Shown: positions 36,201 through 44,018 of the stretch, piece by piece
Layout: each line of letters begins with the position of its first letter
Numbering within the stretch: the first letter of the stretch is position 1
NCBI GenBank assembly: GCA_031550525.1
Contig: JAVBON010000005.1
Coordinates: 1 to 64,000 of the forward strand
From: WRHT01 sp031550525
Lineage (GTDB): Bacteria; Desulfobacterota; Desulfovibrionia; Desulfovibrionales; Desulfovibrionaceae
Length of the DNA stretch: 64,000 bases
Reading direction: 5' to 3'
Translations under genes and position numbers: made by a program
Notes under the pieces: model-generated
The model's input: the letters and a program-made list of their open reading frames with translations, nothing else
What the model was told of the DNA's origin: nothing
Databases searched by the model: none

Positions 36201-36860
36201 GGCGGCCTGGGCAGCGGTATTGGTTATAACCCCTGCCTCTGCGGTGAGGGTAAGGTTTTCCGTATCAATCTCGCGTATTTTTGTGAGCTTGGTCATGGAT
36301 ATGATCACCGAGCGCTTGCGGGCGGGTATGGCCCCGCCGGTGGATCCGCTGCCGCCGCCGCGCGGTATGACGGCAAACTGCATTTCGTTGGCCAGGCGTA
36401 CCACGTGGCTTACTTCTTCCGCATTTGCGGGGGTAACCACCAGCAGCGGGAGCTCCAGGCGCAGGTCAGTGGAGTCCGTGGAGTTTTCCACGCGCGAGGA
36501 GGCGCGGGTATCTATGCTTTCTTTGGGCAGCACTGCCAAGAGGCGCTCAATAATATCCTTGCGGAAGGCGAGATCGGAGTCGTGGGCGCTCCAGAACATG
36601 GTTATGCCTTCGCTTATGGTGTTGGCATAATGCAGGGCGAGGCCCCGGCGGTGCAGCTCAAAGCTTTTTTGCACGCTGGAGCGCACGGTATCGGGGTTTA
36701 TAAAGGGATTATACCGCACCAGAAAGAGTTCTTCGGCAATATCCACGGCAAGGCGGCGCACGGCCTCGGGCCATTCCTCAAACTCGTCCTGGTTTATGTG
36801 CAGAATGCGGTCTACCAGCGATTCCGATTTGATCGATATATGCGGTCCTTTATGGGGCAT
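33207..36860 (-). CDS. FAD-linked oxidase / 4Fe-4S / CCG-domain dehydrogenase
   Basis: A 1217-residue fusion. The N-terminal FAD-binding PCMH domain (about 135-320; VTPANAEEVS and IPRGGGSGSTGGA) is followed by a vanillyl-alcohol-oxidase-type C-domain (to about 690, with HMHAGDGNCHVNL and SGEHGVG). Next are two 4Fe-4S sites, CTRCGKCKEVC near 730 and CTGCGKCTAACP near 795. Two CCG domains close it (CCGYPALAAG near 950, CCAESGTGAM near 1100). The architecture is that of YdiJ-like and D-lactate-type 2-hydroxyacid dehydrogenases; E. coli YdiJ acts on D-2-hydroxyglutarate. The substrate here is not determined. Faces the 2-oxoacid oxidoreductase operon, so a supply of its 2-oxoacid is conceivable. 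Confidence 0.88.
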   Translation of the reverse strand: MPHKGPHISIKSESLVDRILHINQDEFEEWPEAVRRLAVDIAEELFLVRYNPFINPDTVRSSVQKSFELHRRGLALHYANTISEGITMFWSAHDSDLAFRKDIIERLLAVLPKESIDTRASSRVENSTDSTDLRLELPLLVVTPANAEEVSHVVRLANEMQFAVIPRGGGSGSTGGAIPARKRSVIISMTKLTKIREIDTENLTLTAEAGVITNTAAQAASAKGLLFSVDPASKTASSIGGNVAENSGGPLAVEYGTTIDNILSYRMVIPTGEIIEVTRKDHPRRKIEENDTAVFEVRDLSGGLRNVVKITGAELRKPGLGKDVTNKTLNGLPGVQKEGVDGIIIDVTFVLHPKLKYDSVIAVEFFGSSMHNATLAINEVIALREKFAAQGGLVKLTMLEEFNSKYVQAIEYLKKSSKYEGDPISVLLIQLDGNDKPALDAAARDVVDICARYEGVDSFLAKDEKEAELFWEDRHKLSAISKRTSGFKINEDIVIPLKALPEFALFLEELNVECMARAYRRALQAVGRLRGMAEDDKEFNREFTYASRLLKGERPGNKEDKRLSDQELQLHAVLYLGKLRGLYPQLAEKISKIEAQMLKSQVVVASHMHAGDGNCHVNLPVNSGDPEMVLEATETAEKVMEKAKDLGGAISGEHGVGITKIAFQDENRIAELREFKALVDPRNIINPAKLTQRELPVSSFTFSFNRLIEDINQSGLGEHERLTDLLAMVQICTRCGKCKEVCAMHYPEKDMLYYPRNRNISLGALIEAIYYSQVNEGSVDPALFKELHDMMEFCTGCGKCTAACPVKINSQEVTLTLRAFLEEEGSSGHPVKDRVINYIAKDPASRFPAVAKLGSVGQKMANRFLPLVPEGIRGKLYNPLFNGPGPSIGYRNLFEGLKLEKGSIFVPDGEVKGTVLYFPGCAAGMFYRSIGLAGVSLLLHAGYAVVMPPKAMCCGYPALAAGLYDAFAVNQNRNITELRALTAKAASLGYPVSAILTACGTCRDGLERHFLPDVIKKSNTDAGHPAGTVAQEDVFQFLSHTLPALSRPENGRGKKADAIYHSPCHAEWSGINKKKAPAAYAKALNKFSGISTVTSAGCCAESGTGAMTSPLVYNKLRERKAASLAAAATEAQDNACVIVGCPSCKMGITRTLMGMKDKRPVLHTLEFLADEMLGGKWRVRTRKLIGNAPADEKGLRHVDMNRLAAVQVSAGDAKEDY

Positions 36861-36974
36861 GATGCGGTCCTGTTGTTTAAATCCTTAAAAAAGGTTAGGT
36901 AATGGCGGCAGCTTGGGTTAAACCAAAATTCAAGCCATTACCGCAATTGATTAGTATATGACTTGAAAGCTCCG

Positions 36975-37002
36975 TTGACAAGCCTTCTCGCGCTGGTATT
37001 GT
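36975..37002 (+). promoter_or_regulatory. sigma-70 promoter of ruvX-mltG
   Basis: TTGACA (36975-36980), a 16-bp spacer and TATTGT (36997-37002), 48 bp upstream of the ruvX ATG. The -35 is perfect; the -10 matches at four of six positions. Confidence 0.6.
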
Positions 37003-37050
37003 GGCATGTGAGCGGCATGAAGGCCTGAGAAGTTTTTAAGAATTATTTTT

Positions 37051-37482
37051 ATGAAGCATATCTGTTTTGATTACGGCCAGAAACGTACCGGCGTTGCTGT
37101 TAGCGACGCGGGCGGGAGCATGGCTTTTCCGCGTGGCGCGATAATAAAAAAAACGCGCGAGCTTTTTTTTGCCGACATTCTGCGCCTGCTCACCGAAGAA
37201 GCCGCTGAAATATTGGTTTTGGGGCTACCCTTGCAGGCCGACGGCACGGATGGGCTAACCGCCCGGCAGGTGCGCAACCTGGCGCAAAGCCTTAAACGGC
37301 GCGTAAGCATACCGATTTTTTTTATGCCGGAAGCTTACAGTTCCGCTGAGGCGGAAATTATGCTAAAAGAATCCGGACAAAAGGTCTGGATGCGTGACGG
37401 GCGGGTGGATAGCCTTGCCGCCATGCGAATTTTGGAATCTTTCCTGAACCAGCCCGCGCATTTGCGTATGGCTGTGGAGTGA
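37051..37482 (+). CDS. ruvX: RuvX/YqgF-type Holliday-junction resolvase family protein
   Basis: A 143-residue RNase H-fold nuclease. The first catalytic aspartate is D7 in CFDYGQKRTGVAVSD; GLPLQADGTDG is the characteristic second motif, and RDGRVDSLAAMRIL supplies the last acidic residue. In E. coli YqgF acts in 16S rRNA 5' processing, while other members cleave Holliday junctions. Followed by mltG after 16 bp, an arrangement common in bacteria. Confidence 0.9.
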   Translation: MKHICFDYGQKRTGVAVSDAGGSMAFPRGAIIKKTRELFFADILRLLTEEAAEILVLGLPLQADGTDGLTARQVRNLAQSLKRRVSIPIFFMPEAYSSAEAEIMLKESGQKVWMRDGRVDSLAAMRILESFLNQPAHLRMAVE

Positions 37483-37498
37483 ACAACAGGAGCCGCGC

Positions 37499-38665
37499 TT
37501 GAAAAAGCTCTTAAAATATTTTTTGCTGCTTTGCCTTTTGCTGCTGGCCCTTGGGGCGGCCGCCGGGGCTTATGCTTATTACGAGGCCAAAAGTTTTTTG
37601 GATACCCCCGCCAACGTGGCCTTGGGGCAGGAAGAACGCTTTTTTTACCTCATAGTCGAGCCCGGCACCAGCTTTGACCGTGTGGCGGCCAAGCTTTATG
37701 AGGAAGGCGGCATCAGTAACGATCGTTACTTCAAGCTCCTTGGCCGCTGGAAAAAAGCCACAGCCAGCATAAAGGCCGGAGAGTTCGAGTTTCATACAAG
37801 CTGGAAGCCGGAGCAGGTTTTGGATCAGCTTGTGGCCGGCCGCTCGCTGCTGCATCGCGTAACCATACCCGAGGGCCTGCCCTGGTGGGAGGTGGGGCGG
37901 CTTTTGGAGGCCAGAGGTTTCGTTAAATTTGAAGATTTTGAAACCTGCGTGAAAGATTCAAAGCTAATGCGCCGTTACGGCATACCCTTTGCCACGGCCG
38001 AAGGTTTTCTCTACCCAGAAACCTATATGTTCAACAAATCGCGCACGCCCACCAGCGCCCACGCTGAAAGCGCCGTGGCTACCATGGTGCAGACCTTCTG
38101 GTCCGCCACCGCTACCATTTGGGAAGAAGCCGCCCAAAAGGCCGGGCTGCAACCCGCCGAAGGGGTGGAAGTAACCGCCTCCGGCCAGATTATCGCCTCC
38201 TTTGTGCCGCTGTTCGCCCGCAAGAACCCGGCGGAGGTAAAGCGCCTTATCACCCTGGCCTCGCTGGTGGAAAAAGAAAGCGCCATTGCCGACGAACGCC
38301 CCGTAATAGCCGGGGTATATTGCAACCGCCTGCGCATAAATATGCCGCTGCAATGCGACCCCACCATCATTTACGGCTTGGGCCAGAATTTTAAAGGCCC
38401 AATACTGCGCAGCCACATACGTGATGGAGCAAACCTTTATAATACATACAAAATTTACGGGCTGCCCCCAGGCCCCATATGCTCGCCCGGCTTGCAGGCC
38501 ATGTATGCCGCCTTTAAGCCGGAAAACAACAAGTTTCTGTATTTTGTGGCTACAGGCAAGGCTGACGGCAGGCATGTTTTCAGCCGCACTCTTGCCGATC
38601 ACAACAGGGCGGTACAGCAGTACCGCAAGGTGCAGGATGAGGTCAGGGCTGGCGCTGGGAATTAA
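37499..38665 (+). CDS. mltG: endolytic murein transglycosylase MltG
   Basis: An inner-membrane lytic transglycosylase that ends growing glycan strands. One N-terminal membrane helix (about 5-27), then a LysM-like and the YceG domain. The catalytic glutamate is E258 in LVEKES, and the family's QCDPTIIYGLG and ARPA-like segments follow. The start is TTG at 37499 with CAGGAG at 37487-37492, so the annotation depends on a non-ATG start; no better ATG exists nearby. 388 residues is slightly long. Co-transcribed with ruvX. Confidence 0.92.
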   Translation: MKKLLKYFLLLCLLLLALGAAAGAYAYYEAKSFLDTPANVALGQEERFFYLIVEPGTSFDRVAAKLYEEGGISNDRYFKLLGRWKKATASIKAGEFEFHTSWKPEQVLDQLVAGRSLLHRVTIPEGLPWWEVGRLLEARGFVKFEDFETCVKDSKLMRRYGIPFATAEGFLYPETYMFNKSRTPTSAHAESAVATMVQTFWSATATIWEEAAQKAGLQPAEGVEVTASGQIIASFVPLFARKNPAEVKRLITLASLVEKESAIADERPVIAGVYCNRLRINMPLQCDPTIIYGLGQNFKGPILRSHIRDGANLYNTYKIYGLPPGPICSPGLQAMYAAFKPENNKFLYFVATGKADGRHVFSRTLADHNRAVQQYRKVQDEVRAGAGN

Positions 38666-38670
38666 CCCTT

Positions 38671-38727
38671 CGGGGAGAATATGGGAAAATATGGATGCGG
38701 CGTAGCCGCACAATACAATAGGGGGGC
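38671..38727. repeat. GGATGCGG repeat, copy at 38.7 kb
   Basis: TCGGGGAGAATATGGG, AAAATATGGATGCGGC, TAGCCGC and CAATACAATAGGGGGG parallel the 32938-32994 copy. The terminal G-run is the left arm of the mltG terminator. Confidence 0.55.
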
Positions 38728-38744
38728 TGCTCGCCCCCCTTTTT
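38721..38744 (+). terminator. intrinsic terminator of mltG
   Basis: GGGGGGC (38721-38727), loop TGCTC, GCCCCCC (38733-38739), then TTTTT (38740-38744): a strong classical terminator 55 bp after the stop. Confidence 0.9.
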
Positions 38745-38899
38745 GCGCTCCGCATTCGCTGCGCGCAAAAATTCACCCCGCCAGAGGGGTGCTTGCGCTT
38801 TTCCCCCCTCTGGACTCCCCACGCGCCCGGTTTGCGGACCGGGAGCCGCTCCTGGCGCGGATTCAAAGGCCTGGCGGCGGATTTGCAATTGAATCCCGC

Positions 38900-39220
38900 T
38901 TAGTTACGCTTTGTAGTTGCCATAATGTTTAGCGTTGGTTTAGTCGCATAGGCCCCTGAATCCGATCGCCATTGGCGCTCTCGTTGGTCGGGTTGAGGGC
39001 ATCGCGAAACAGCTTTCGTGGGTATTAAAGTAAGGCCAGCGCGGCTGCAAGAGCCGTTTTGTGTTTTGTCGGTGGAGGCTGCAAGAACCGTTTCAATTTT
39101 TGGCGGCGTGGCTGCATGGGCAGGTAATACGTGCCGGATGAGTGTTGGGACGATCATAGCCCTGATGCGCTCTTGGTGTTTTGTTTTGTAGGGTGTTTTC
39201 GCGTTGTTGATACGGGTCAT
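38900..39220 (-). CDS. possible small hypothetical protein
   Basis: A 106-residue open frame, rich in Thr, Arg, Ala and Lys, without membrane segment, signal peptide or recognisable motif. Only a weak purine stretch (AAGTAAGAG) precedes the ATG. It is the only frame of note in a 690-bp gap. It could be a gene remnant or chance; I do not recognise it. Confidence 0.2.
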   Translation of the reverse strand: MTRINNAKTPYKTKHQERIRAMIVPTLIRHVLPAHAATPPKIETVLAASTDKTQNGSCSRAGLTLIPTKAVSRCPQPDQRERQWRSDSGAYATKPTLNIMATTKRN

Positions 39221-39354
39221 ACTCTTACTTGCCTTGTATGTTTGATCTTCAGCCAGACTGGTCTGTATTTGATAACGTTGGCTTAATCAGCTATGTCTTT
39301 GTGATAGTTAGGTTGGTGTTTGGCGGTTTCTGTTTGTAAATTCAAGGAATTATC

Positions 39355-40056
39355 ATGCGTATTATAGGCCTTATAGGCGGAATGAGCTGGGAGAGCACGG
39401 TTACTTATTATCAGGTGCTTAACCGCATGGCGGCTGAGAAATTGGGCGGGTTGCATTCGGCCAGGTGTTTGTTGGCTAGCGTGGATTTTGGCGAGATAGA
39501 GGCATTTCAGGCCCAAGGGCGTTGGGACGAGATAGCCCGCGTGCTGGGCGATGCCGCCGCCGGCTTGCAAAAGGCGGGGGCGGACGCGGTGGCGCTATGC
39601 ACCAACACCATGCACAATGTGGCCCCGCAAATAGAGAGCCGCATAAGCGTGCCGTTTTTGCATATAGCCGATGCCACCGCAGACGAGCTTTTGCGGGCTG
39701 GTCTGCGCAAGGTTGGGCTTTTGGGCACAGCCTTTACCATGGAACAGAACTTTTACAAGGAGCGCCTGCGTGCCAGAGGACTTGAGGCGCTTACGCCCGA
39801 TGCGGCTGACCGCCAGCGGGTAAGCGCGGTAATTTACGACGAGCTTTGTTTGGGTAAAATTGTGCCGGAATCCAAGGCTTTTTATCTGTCTGTTATCGGT
39901 AAGCTTGCCGCTGGCGGGGCTGAGGCCGTAATTTTGGGCTGTACGGAAATAGGGCTGCTGGTGCAGCAAAACGATACACCGGTGCGGCTTTTCGATACCG
40001 CATACATACACGCCCGTAGCCTTGCGCTTTATGCCCTTGGAGAGGCGGATAAATAG
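39355..40056 (+). CDS. aspartate/glutamate racemase family protein
   Basis: A 233-residue cofactor-independent racemase. IGLIGGMSWEST at the N-terminus and the two catalytic cysteines C82 (ALCTNTMHN) and C196 (ILGCTEIGLL) are those of the aspartate racemase/YgeA group, whose members racemise Asp, Glu or a wider range (homoserine, lysine). The substrate here is not determined. A purine-rich AAGGAATTATC precedes the ATG. It stands alone, 690 bp after mltG. Confidence 0.9.
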   Translation: MRIIGLIGGMSWESTVTYYQVLNRMAAEKLGGLHSARCLLASVDFGEIEAFQAQGRWDEIARVLGDAAAGLQKAGADAVALCTNTMHNVAPQIESRISVPFLHIADATADELLRAGLRKVGLLGTAFTMEQNFYKERLRARGLEALTPDAADRQRVSAVIYDELCLGKIVPESKAFYLSVIGKLAAGGAEAVILGCTEIGLLVQQNDTPVRLFDTAYIHARSLALYALGEADK

Positions 40057-40295
40057 CCGGAGCTCCATACCTGCCTTTCAGGCCAACCTGCGGGTTGGTA
40101 TTGGGTGGAGTTTTGTACTGCTGCGCGGGCTCTTTATAATCCATGGTATCGTCTGGTTTATGTTATCCAAATATGCGCGCCGTCGGTAATGCGCGCCAGA
40201 CGACACCCCTTAGCTAACTGACAGCCCTGCGCCTTTTATAGCCCGTAACCGCATTTTATGGCCTGGTTGCATACATAATAAGCATTGGAGAAAAT

Positions 40296-40739
40296 ATGAA
40301 CCGCATAAACCTGATCTGCCTCGGCACGCGCGATATGGCTAAAGCCTTGGCCTTTTACAAGGGTATGGGTTTTAAAACTTACGCCAAGGGTGACAGCCCG
40401 GCCATTGTCTTTTTCGATAACCAAGGCAGCAAGCTGGAGCTCTATCCGCTTGAGGCGTTAGCCAAAGACATTAACGCCGATAATCCGCCCGCTGTGAACA
40501 ACGGTGGCTTCAGCGGCATAACCCTTGCTTGTAACGTCAAGTCGGAGCGGGAAGTGGACGAACTGATAAACAACGCCCCACTGCACGGCGGCAAAATAGC
40601 CAAAACCCCTGAAAAAACCTTTTGGGGCGGCTACAGCGGCTATTTTCAGGACCCCGACGGCTATTACTGGGAAGTAGCCCACGCCGATATCTGGAAGTTC
40701 GACGCAAATGATATGCTGGTGATAGAGCCTGAAGAATAA
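40296..40739 (+). CDS. VOC/glyoxalase-fold protein
   Basis: A 147-residue protein with the vicinal-oxygen-chelate fold: NRINLICLGTRDMAKALAFY at the start and QDPDGYYWEVAH near the end, the latter containing the metal-ligand glutamate. Resembles glyoxalase/bleomycin-resistance proteins of unknown substrate. GGAG lies 8-11 nt before the ATG. Confidence 0.85.
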   Translation: MNRINLICLGTRDMAKALAFYKGMGFKTYAKGDSPAIVFFDNQGSKLELYPLEALAKDINADNPPAVNNGGFSGITLACNVKSEREVDELINNAPLHGGKIAKTPEKTFWGGYSGYFQDPDGYYWEVAHADIWKFDANDMLVIEPEE

Positions 40740-40858
40740 AAGAGACTTGAGCCTGTGACCGCAAAATTATCGGCAACGCAAGAGCTGGTAAGAAAATTTT
40801 TGGAAACGGCTGTATGGAAAGAAAAAGCTGGAGACGATCAAAGTAAAACAATGCGGGC

Positions 40859-41851
40859 TTACTTAAACCGCCACGTGTCTTTGGGAGCTAAAACTTGTTC
40901 TGGCTCGTCACTCTCCAGCCACTTTTGCGCTTCCTTATCGTTTTTAAGCCATGCATCCCAGAATTTTACGGATACGCGCATAATAGGGAGTAATTTTTCA
41001 GGAGGCAGAGGAGCCCCGCCGACCCGATTAATTCCGGCGAAAAGCATGTGGTAGCCCCCGTCTATGACCATCTCATATTTATGGCCTGGCCTTAGCTCCT
41101 TAAATACGCGCAAGCGCTCTTCCACAGTCTGTTTGCTGAAAATGGAGATGTCTTGCGTGCCGGTCATGATCAGCCAAGGAATGCAAACCTGCCCAAAAGG
41201 TTGTTTTATAGGAAAGGCCGGATAACTCGGGCTCATGATCAGAGCGGCTTTTATGCGTTTGTCCGTATAGCGGTTGCCGCCCATCTTCAAAGTCTCTCCG
41301 GATACGATTTGCGTGGTCAGCGCTCCGAAAGAGTGACCGGACATGCCGATATGTTCCGGGGCCAACCGCTTGAACAGCGGATGCGCTGGATTTGTGTTCC
41401 AGTCTTGTATGGAGTCAAGCACTCCGCGTACGTCATCCAGCCGCAAAGTCAGATTCACCGGCGATATCGCTGCGTGTATGGCGGCTTGCCGCCTTTCCTT
41501 ATCTGGTTCATTCATCCATATTTCCTCATCGCTGCCTGGGTGTTGCAGCATGATTACGCAATAGCCGTTGGCCGCCCAGTGGCGCCCCAGGTAGCCATGG
41601 CCGGTGCGCGAACCGCCCAGGCCGTGGCTGAACAGGATAACAGGCGTGGGTTTTTGCGCTTCCGGCAGGTATACCCAAAGCGGTATGCTGCGCCCCGGCC
41701 CTGTTGCGCATTCCAGCTCCAGCAGGGTGACGTCGGCGGGCAGATTTCCTCTGGCCTTTTCCAAAGCGCCCCCCAACGCCGGGGCTTGGGATGCCATCAA
41801 CAATATGGCGAATATCGCAAAAATGTGCATAAATATGTTTAGCTGGCGCAT
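40859..41851 (-). CDS. exported alpha/beta hydrolase (PAF-acetylhydrolase/dienelactone-like)
   Basis: A 330-residue protein with a signal peptide (MRQLNIFMHIFAIFAILLMA, cleavage near ALG at about 27). The nucleophile S174 lies in GHSFG, and ILFSHGLGGSRTG provides the oxyanion-hole region. Similar proteins are annotated as acetylhydrolases of the platelet-activating-factor type or dienelactone hydrolases; the substrate is unknown. Next to dapA on the same strand, but with a dapA terminator and 280 bp between. Confidence 0.85.
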   Translation of the reverse strand: MRQLNIFMHIFAIFAILLMASQAPALGGALEKARGNLPADVTLLELECATGPGRSIPLWVYLPEAQKPTPVILFSHGLGGSRTGHGYLGRHWAANGYCVIMLQHPGSDEEIWMNEPDKERRQAAIHAAISPVNLTLRLDDVRGVLDSIQDWNTNPAHPLFKRLAPEHIGMSGHSFGALTTQIVSGETLKMGGNRYTDKRIKAALIMSPSYPAFPIKQPFGQVCIPWLIMTGTQDISIFSKQTVEERLRVFKELRPGHKYEMVIDGGYHMLFAGINRVGGAPLPPEKLLPIMRVSVKFWDAWLKNDKEAQKWLESDEPEQVLAPKDTWRFK

Positions 41852-42064
41852 ATGATTTTCCTGTTTGCATATTCCGTTTCAAGGGCAGAGCATACAACAT
41901 TTTTGACATTTTGCCATACAGTTAGCGGTTACGGCAGTATATAGCGGGCAGGCTGAGTTTGTATTACCCCTCCGTTGCAAAGCCGTCTTTTTTCGGTTAC
42001 CGGCGTTAAAAAAATCGGCTATTCGGGGCGTCGCTTTAATTGGGGCTGGCAGGCAAAACGCAAT

Positions 42065-42106
42065 ATACAAAAAAACAAACCGGCTGCCGCAATATGCGGC
42101 AGCCGG
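42065..42106 (-). terminator. intrinsic terminator of dapA
   Basis: Perfect 12-bp arms CCGGCTGCCGCA (42080-42091) and TGCGGCAGCCGG (42095-42106) around an ATA loop. On the minus strand it is followed by GTTTGTTTTTTTGTAT, a clear U-tract. It starts 28 bp after the dapA stop. Confidence 0.93.
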
Positions 42107-42133
42107 CAACATTTGCTGTACCAAGGCGTTTTT

Positions 42134-43015
42134 CTAGATAAGTCTTGCGGCTTTAAGCGCGGCCTTCAACTTATCCTGATTACCCTGCGCGGGCGCGCAC
42201 AACGGCAACCGCATTTCAATATCCATTTTACCCATCATATGCAGCATGGTTTTTACCGGTATGGGATTGCTTTCTATAAAGCAGGCATGGCTGAGCTGCA
42301 TAAGCTCGAAGTGAAGTTTTCTGGCCTTGGCGGCGTCGCCTGCAAACCAGGCGCGGCACATGTCCGACATAATCTTGGGTTGCAGGTTGGAAACTACCGA
42401 TATAACGCCGGAACCGCCAACGGACAGAGTGGGCAACACGGTAAAATCGTCGCCGGAGAGCATTACGAACTTGCCGTCGTCGCACTGCTCCATAATGTCT
42501 GAAATCTGGCAGAGGTCCGCGCTGGCTTCTTTGCAGCCTATTACGGTGGGAATTTCCTTATACATGCGTATCATGGTGGCGGCGGCTATATTGGAGCCGG
42601 TGCGGCCAGGCACGTTGTATACCAGCATGGGCAAATCGCACTCGGCGGCAATGGCCTTGAAGTGCTGAAAAATACCTTCCTGCGTGGGTTTGTTGTAGTA
42701 GGGGCTGATCATAAGGCCGGCGTCGGCTCCGGCTTTTTTTGCATATTTAAGCAGGCTTATGGCTTCGGCTGTGTTGTTGGAGCCCGCCCCGGCAATGACT
42801 GGAACCCGTTTTTTGGCCTGGTCTATACAAATGCTGATGACCTTTTCGTGTTCGTCATGGCTGAGGGTGGCTGATTCGCCTGTGGTACCACAGGGCACAA
42901 GACCGTGGATGCCTTGCCCAATCTGCCATTCAATAAGGTCGCGGTAGGCGGTTTCGTCTACGCGGCCGTTTCTGAACGGAGTGACAAGAGCGGTAAATGC
43001 GCCTGCAAATTGCAT
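42134..43015 (-). CDS. dapA: 4-hydroxy-tetrahydrodipicolinate synthase DapA
   Basis: Condenses pyruvate with aspartate semialdehyde, the first step of the diaminopimelate branch. Schiff-base lysine K162 (IGCKEAS), Y133 (VYNVPGRTG) and the TTGES motif (44-48) are all present. I chose ATG 43015 (MQFAGAFTAL), because AAGGAG lies 8-13 nt upstream and 293 residues is the usual length; the frame is open to 43072. Monocistronic by its terminator. With asd, dapL and dapF it covers four steps; dapB and lysA are not in the window. Confidence 0.96.
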   Translation of the reverse strand: MQFAGAFTALVTPFRNGRVDETAYRDLIEWQIGQGIHGLVPCGTTGESATLSHDEHEKVISICIDQAKKRVPVIAGAGSNNTAEAISLLKYAKKAGADAGLMISPYYNKPTQEGIFQHFKAIAAECDLPMLVYNVPGRTGSNIAAATMIRMYKEIPTVIGCKEASADLCQISDIMEQCDDGKFVMLSGDDFTVLPTLSVGGSGVISVVSNLQPKIMSDMCRAWFAGDAAKARKLHFELMQLSHACFIESNPIPVKTMLHMMGKMDIEMRLPLCAPAQGNQDKLKAALKAARLI

Positions 43016-43216
43016 GAAACAACTCCTTACTCTTTGCGTGTTTAGACTGAAAAACGCATTGACGCCAGCCAATACGTTTACCTGTCGGATTTAAATACAG
43101 GTGCACGGAGTGACCGCATCTGTCAAGAAAATTATGCTATTACGGCCTGCCGGGCCATGATGCGGCCATGGGGATGAAGTTTATTGGCATGACAATATGC
43201 GACTGCTTTGATATTA

Positions 43217-43244
43217 TTACAGCCTTGCTTGTACAAGGCTGTAA
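43217..43244. promoter_or_regulatory. perfect inverted repeat upstream of the barrel protein
   Basis: TTACAGCCTTG (43217-43227) and CAAGGCTGTAA (43234-43244), 11-bp perfect arms around CTTGTA, 43 bp before the ATG of the outer-membrane protein. It could be an operator or a leader hairpin; no T-run follows. Confidence 0.6.
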
Positions 43245-43286
43245 ATTACTATATTTGTGTGCTTATTGGGCATTAAGGAGGAAGGT

Positions 43287-44018
43287 ATGAAAAAATTGAT
43301 GCTGGTTTGCGTGTTGGCCGCGGGGTTGCTGTTTCCCGCTGCGGGCGAGGCGGCCATTGGCTTGTACGCCGGGCCGAAAGTCGGTTTCTCAAGTACTAAA
43401 CTTACCAATAACAGCCTTGATTTGGATTGGAAATATTATTCGGGTTATAACGACGCCTCGGCGGATATGGGAGACGAAAGCAGCTCCGGCTTTGGCGGCG
43501 GTTTTTTTGTGGGCTACAACTTCAACACCAGATTCAACATTCCGTTCCGCGTGGAATTTGACACCACCTTCAGAATAATGGACGTGGACGAGTGGGTTAA
43601 TACAGACCTTTGGGTAAGCAACTTCGCTTATCTGCCCGTCAACCTGCATTATGAGACTACCGGCTCATATTCCGCCATGTTCAACCTCTGGTTTGACATA
43701 CCTGTGGGCAAATTTCCGGTGCGGCCCTATGTGGGCGGCGGAATTGGCGCGGGTGGCGTCACTTACGACCTGGACGCAAACGTTGGGAACGGCTACATAT
43801 ATGATAGCGAAAGCGGCTCCGACGCGGCCTTTGCCTGGATGGTGGGCGCCGGTATAAGCTACGACCTGAACAACCTGCTCACTTTGGATATAGGCTACAG
43901 ATACACCAAAGCCAACGATATTGAGGTAGAAGTAATAGATGCTTACGATGCCTCGCTTAAGGCAAATATTTCCAGCAAAACCCACGACATTATGCTGGCT
44001 GTCAGGTTCAATTTTTAA
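43287..44018 (+). CDS. outer-membrane beta-barrel protein
   Basis: A 243-residue protein with a signal peptide (MKKLMLVCVLAAGLLFPAAG, cleavage near GEAA). The mature part alternates polar and aromatic residues (GLYAGPKVGFSSTKL, FGGGFFVGYNFN, PYVGGGIGAGGVTYD) and ends in Phe (LAVRFNF), the usual barrel C-terminus. Probably an eight-strand OmpA-like or OMP_b-brl family member. AAGGAGGAAGG just upstream of ATG 43287 sets the start and suggests strong translation. Single gene. Confidence 0.88.
   Translation: MKKLMLVCVLAAGLLFPAAGEAAIGLYAGPKVGFSSTKLTNNSLDLDWKYYSGYNDASADMGDESSSGFGGGFFVGYNFNTRFNIPFRVEFDTTFRIMDVDEWVNTDLWVSNFAYLPVNLHYETTGSYSAMFNLWFDIPVGKFPVRPYVGGGIGAGGVTYDLDANVGNGYIYDSESGSDAAFAWMVGAGISYDLNNLLTLDIGYRYTKANDIEVEVIDAYDASLKANISSKTHDIMLAVRFNF

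Larger units (their letters stand above)
38666..39354. other. long intergenic region mltG to racemase
   Basis: About 690 bp. The first 100 bp carry the GGATGCGG repeat and the mltG terminator, followed by a CCCCGCCAGAGGGG-type GC-rich stretch to about 38830. The rest (38900-39340) has ordinary base composition, with one weak minus-strand open frame (38900-39220). No RNA gene or promoter was recognised. Confidence 0.5.

Noticed and set aside
35805..36902. 365-codon plus-strand frame opposite the FAD domain
   Set aside because: Shadow of the FAD-linked oxidase; no ribosome site or similarity.
40755..41054. Small plus-strand gene after the VOC protein
   Set aside because: GTG start without a good ribosome site, and most of it lies antisense to the alpha/beta hydrolase. 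Only the first ~30 codons are free.
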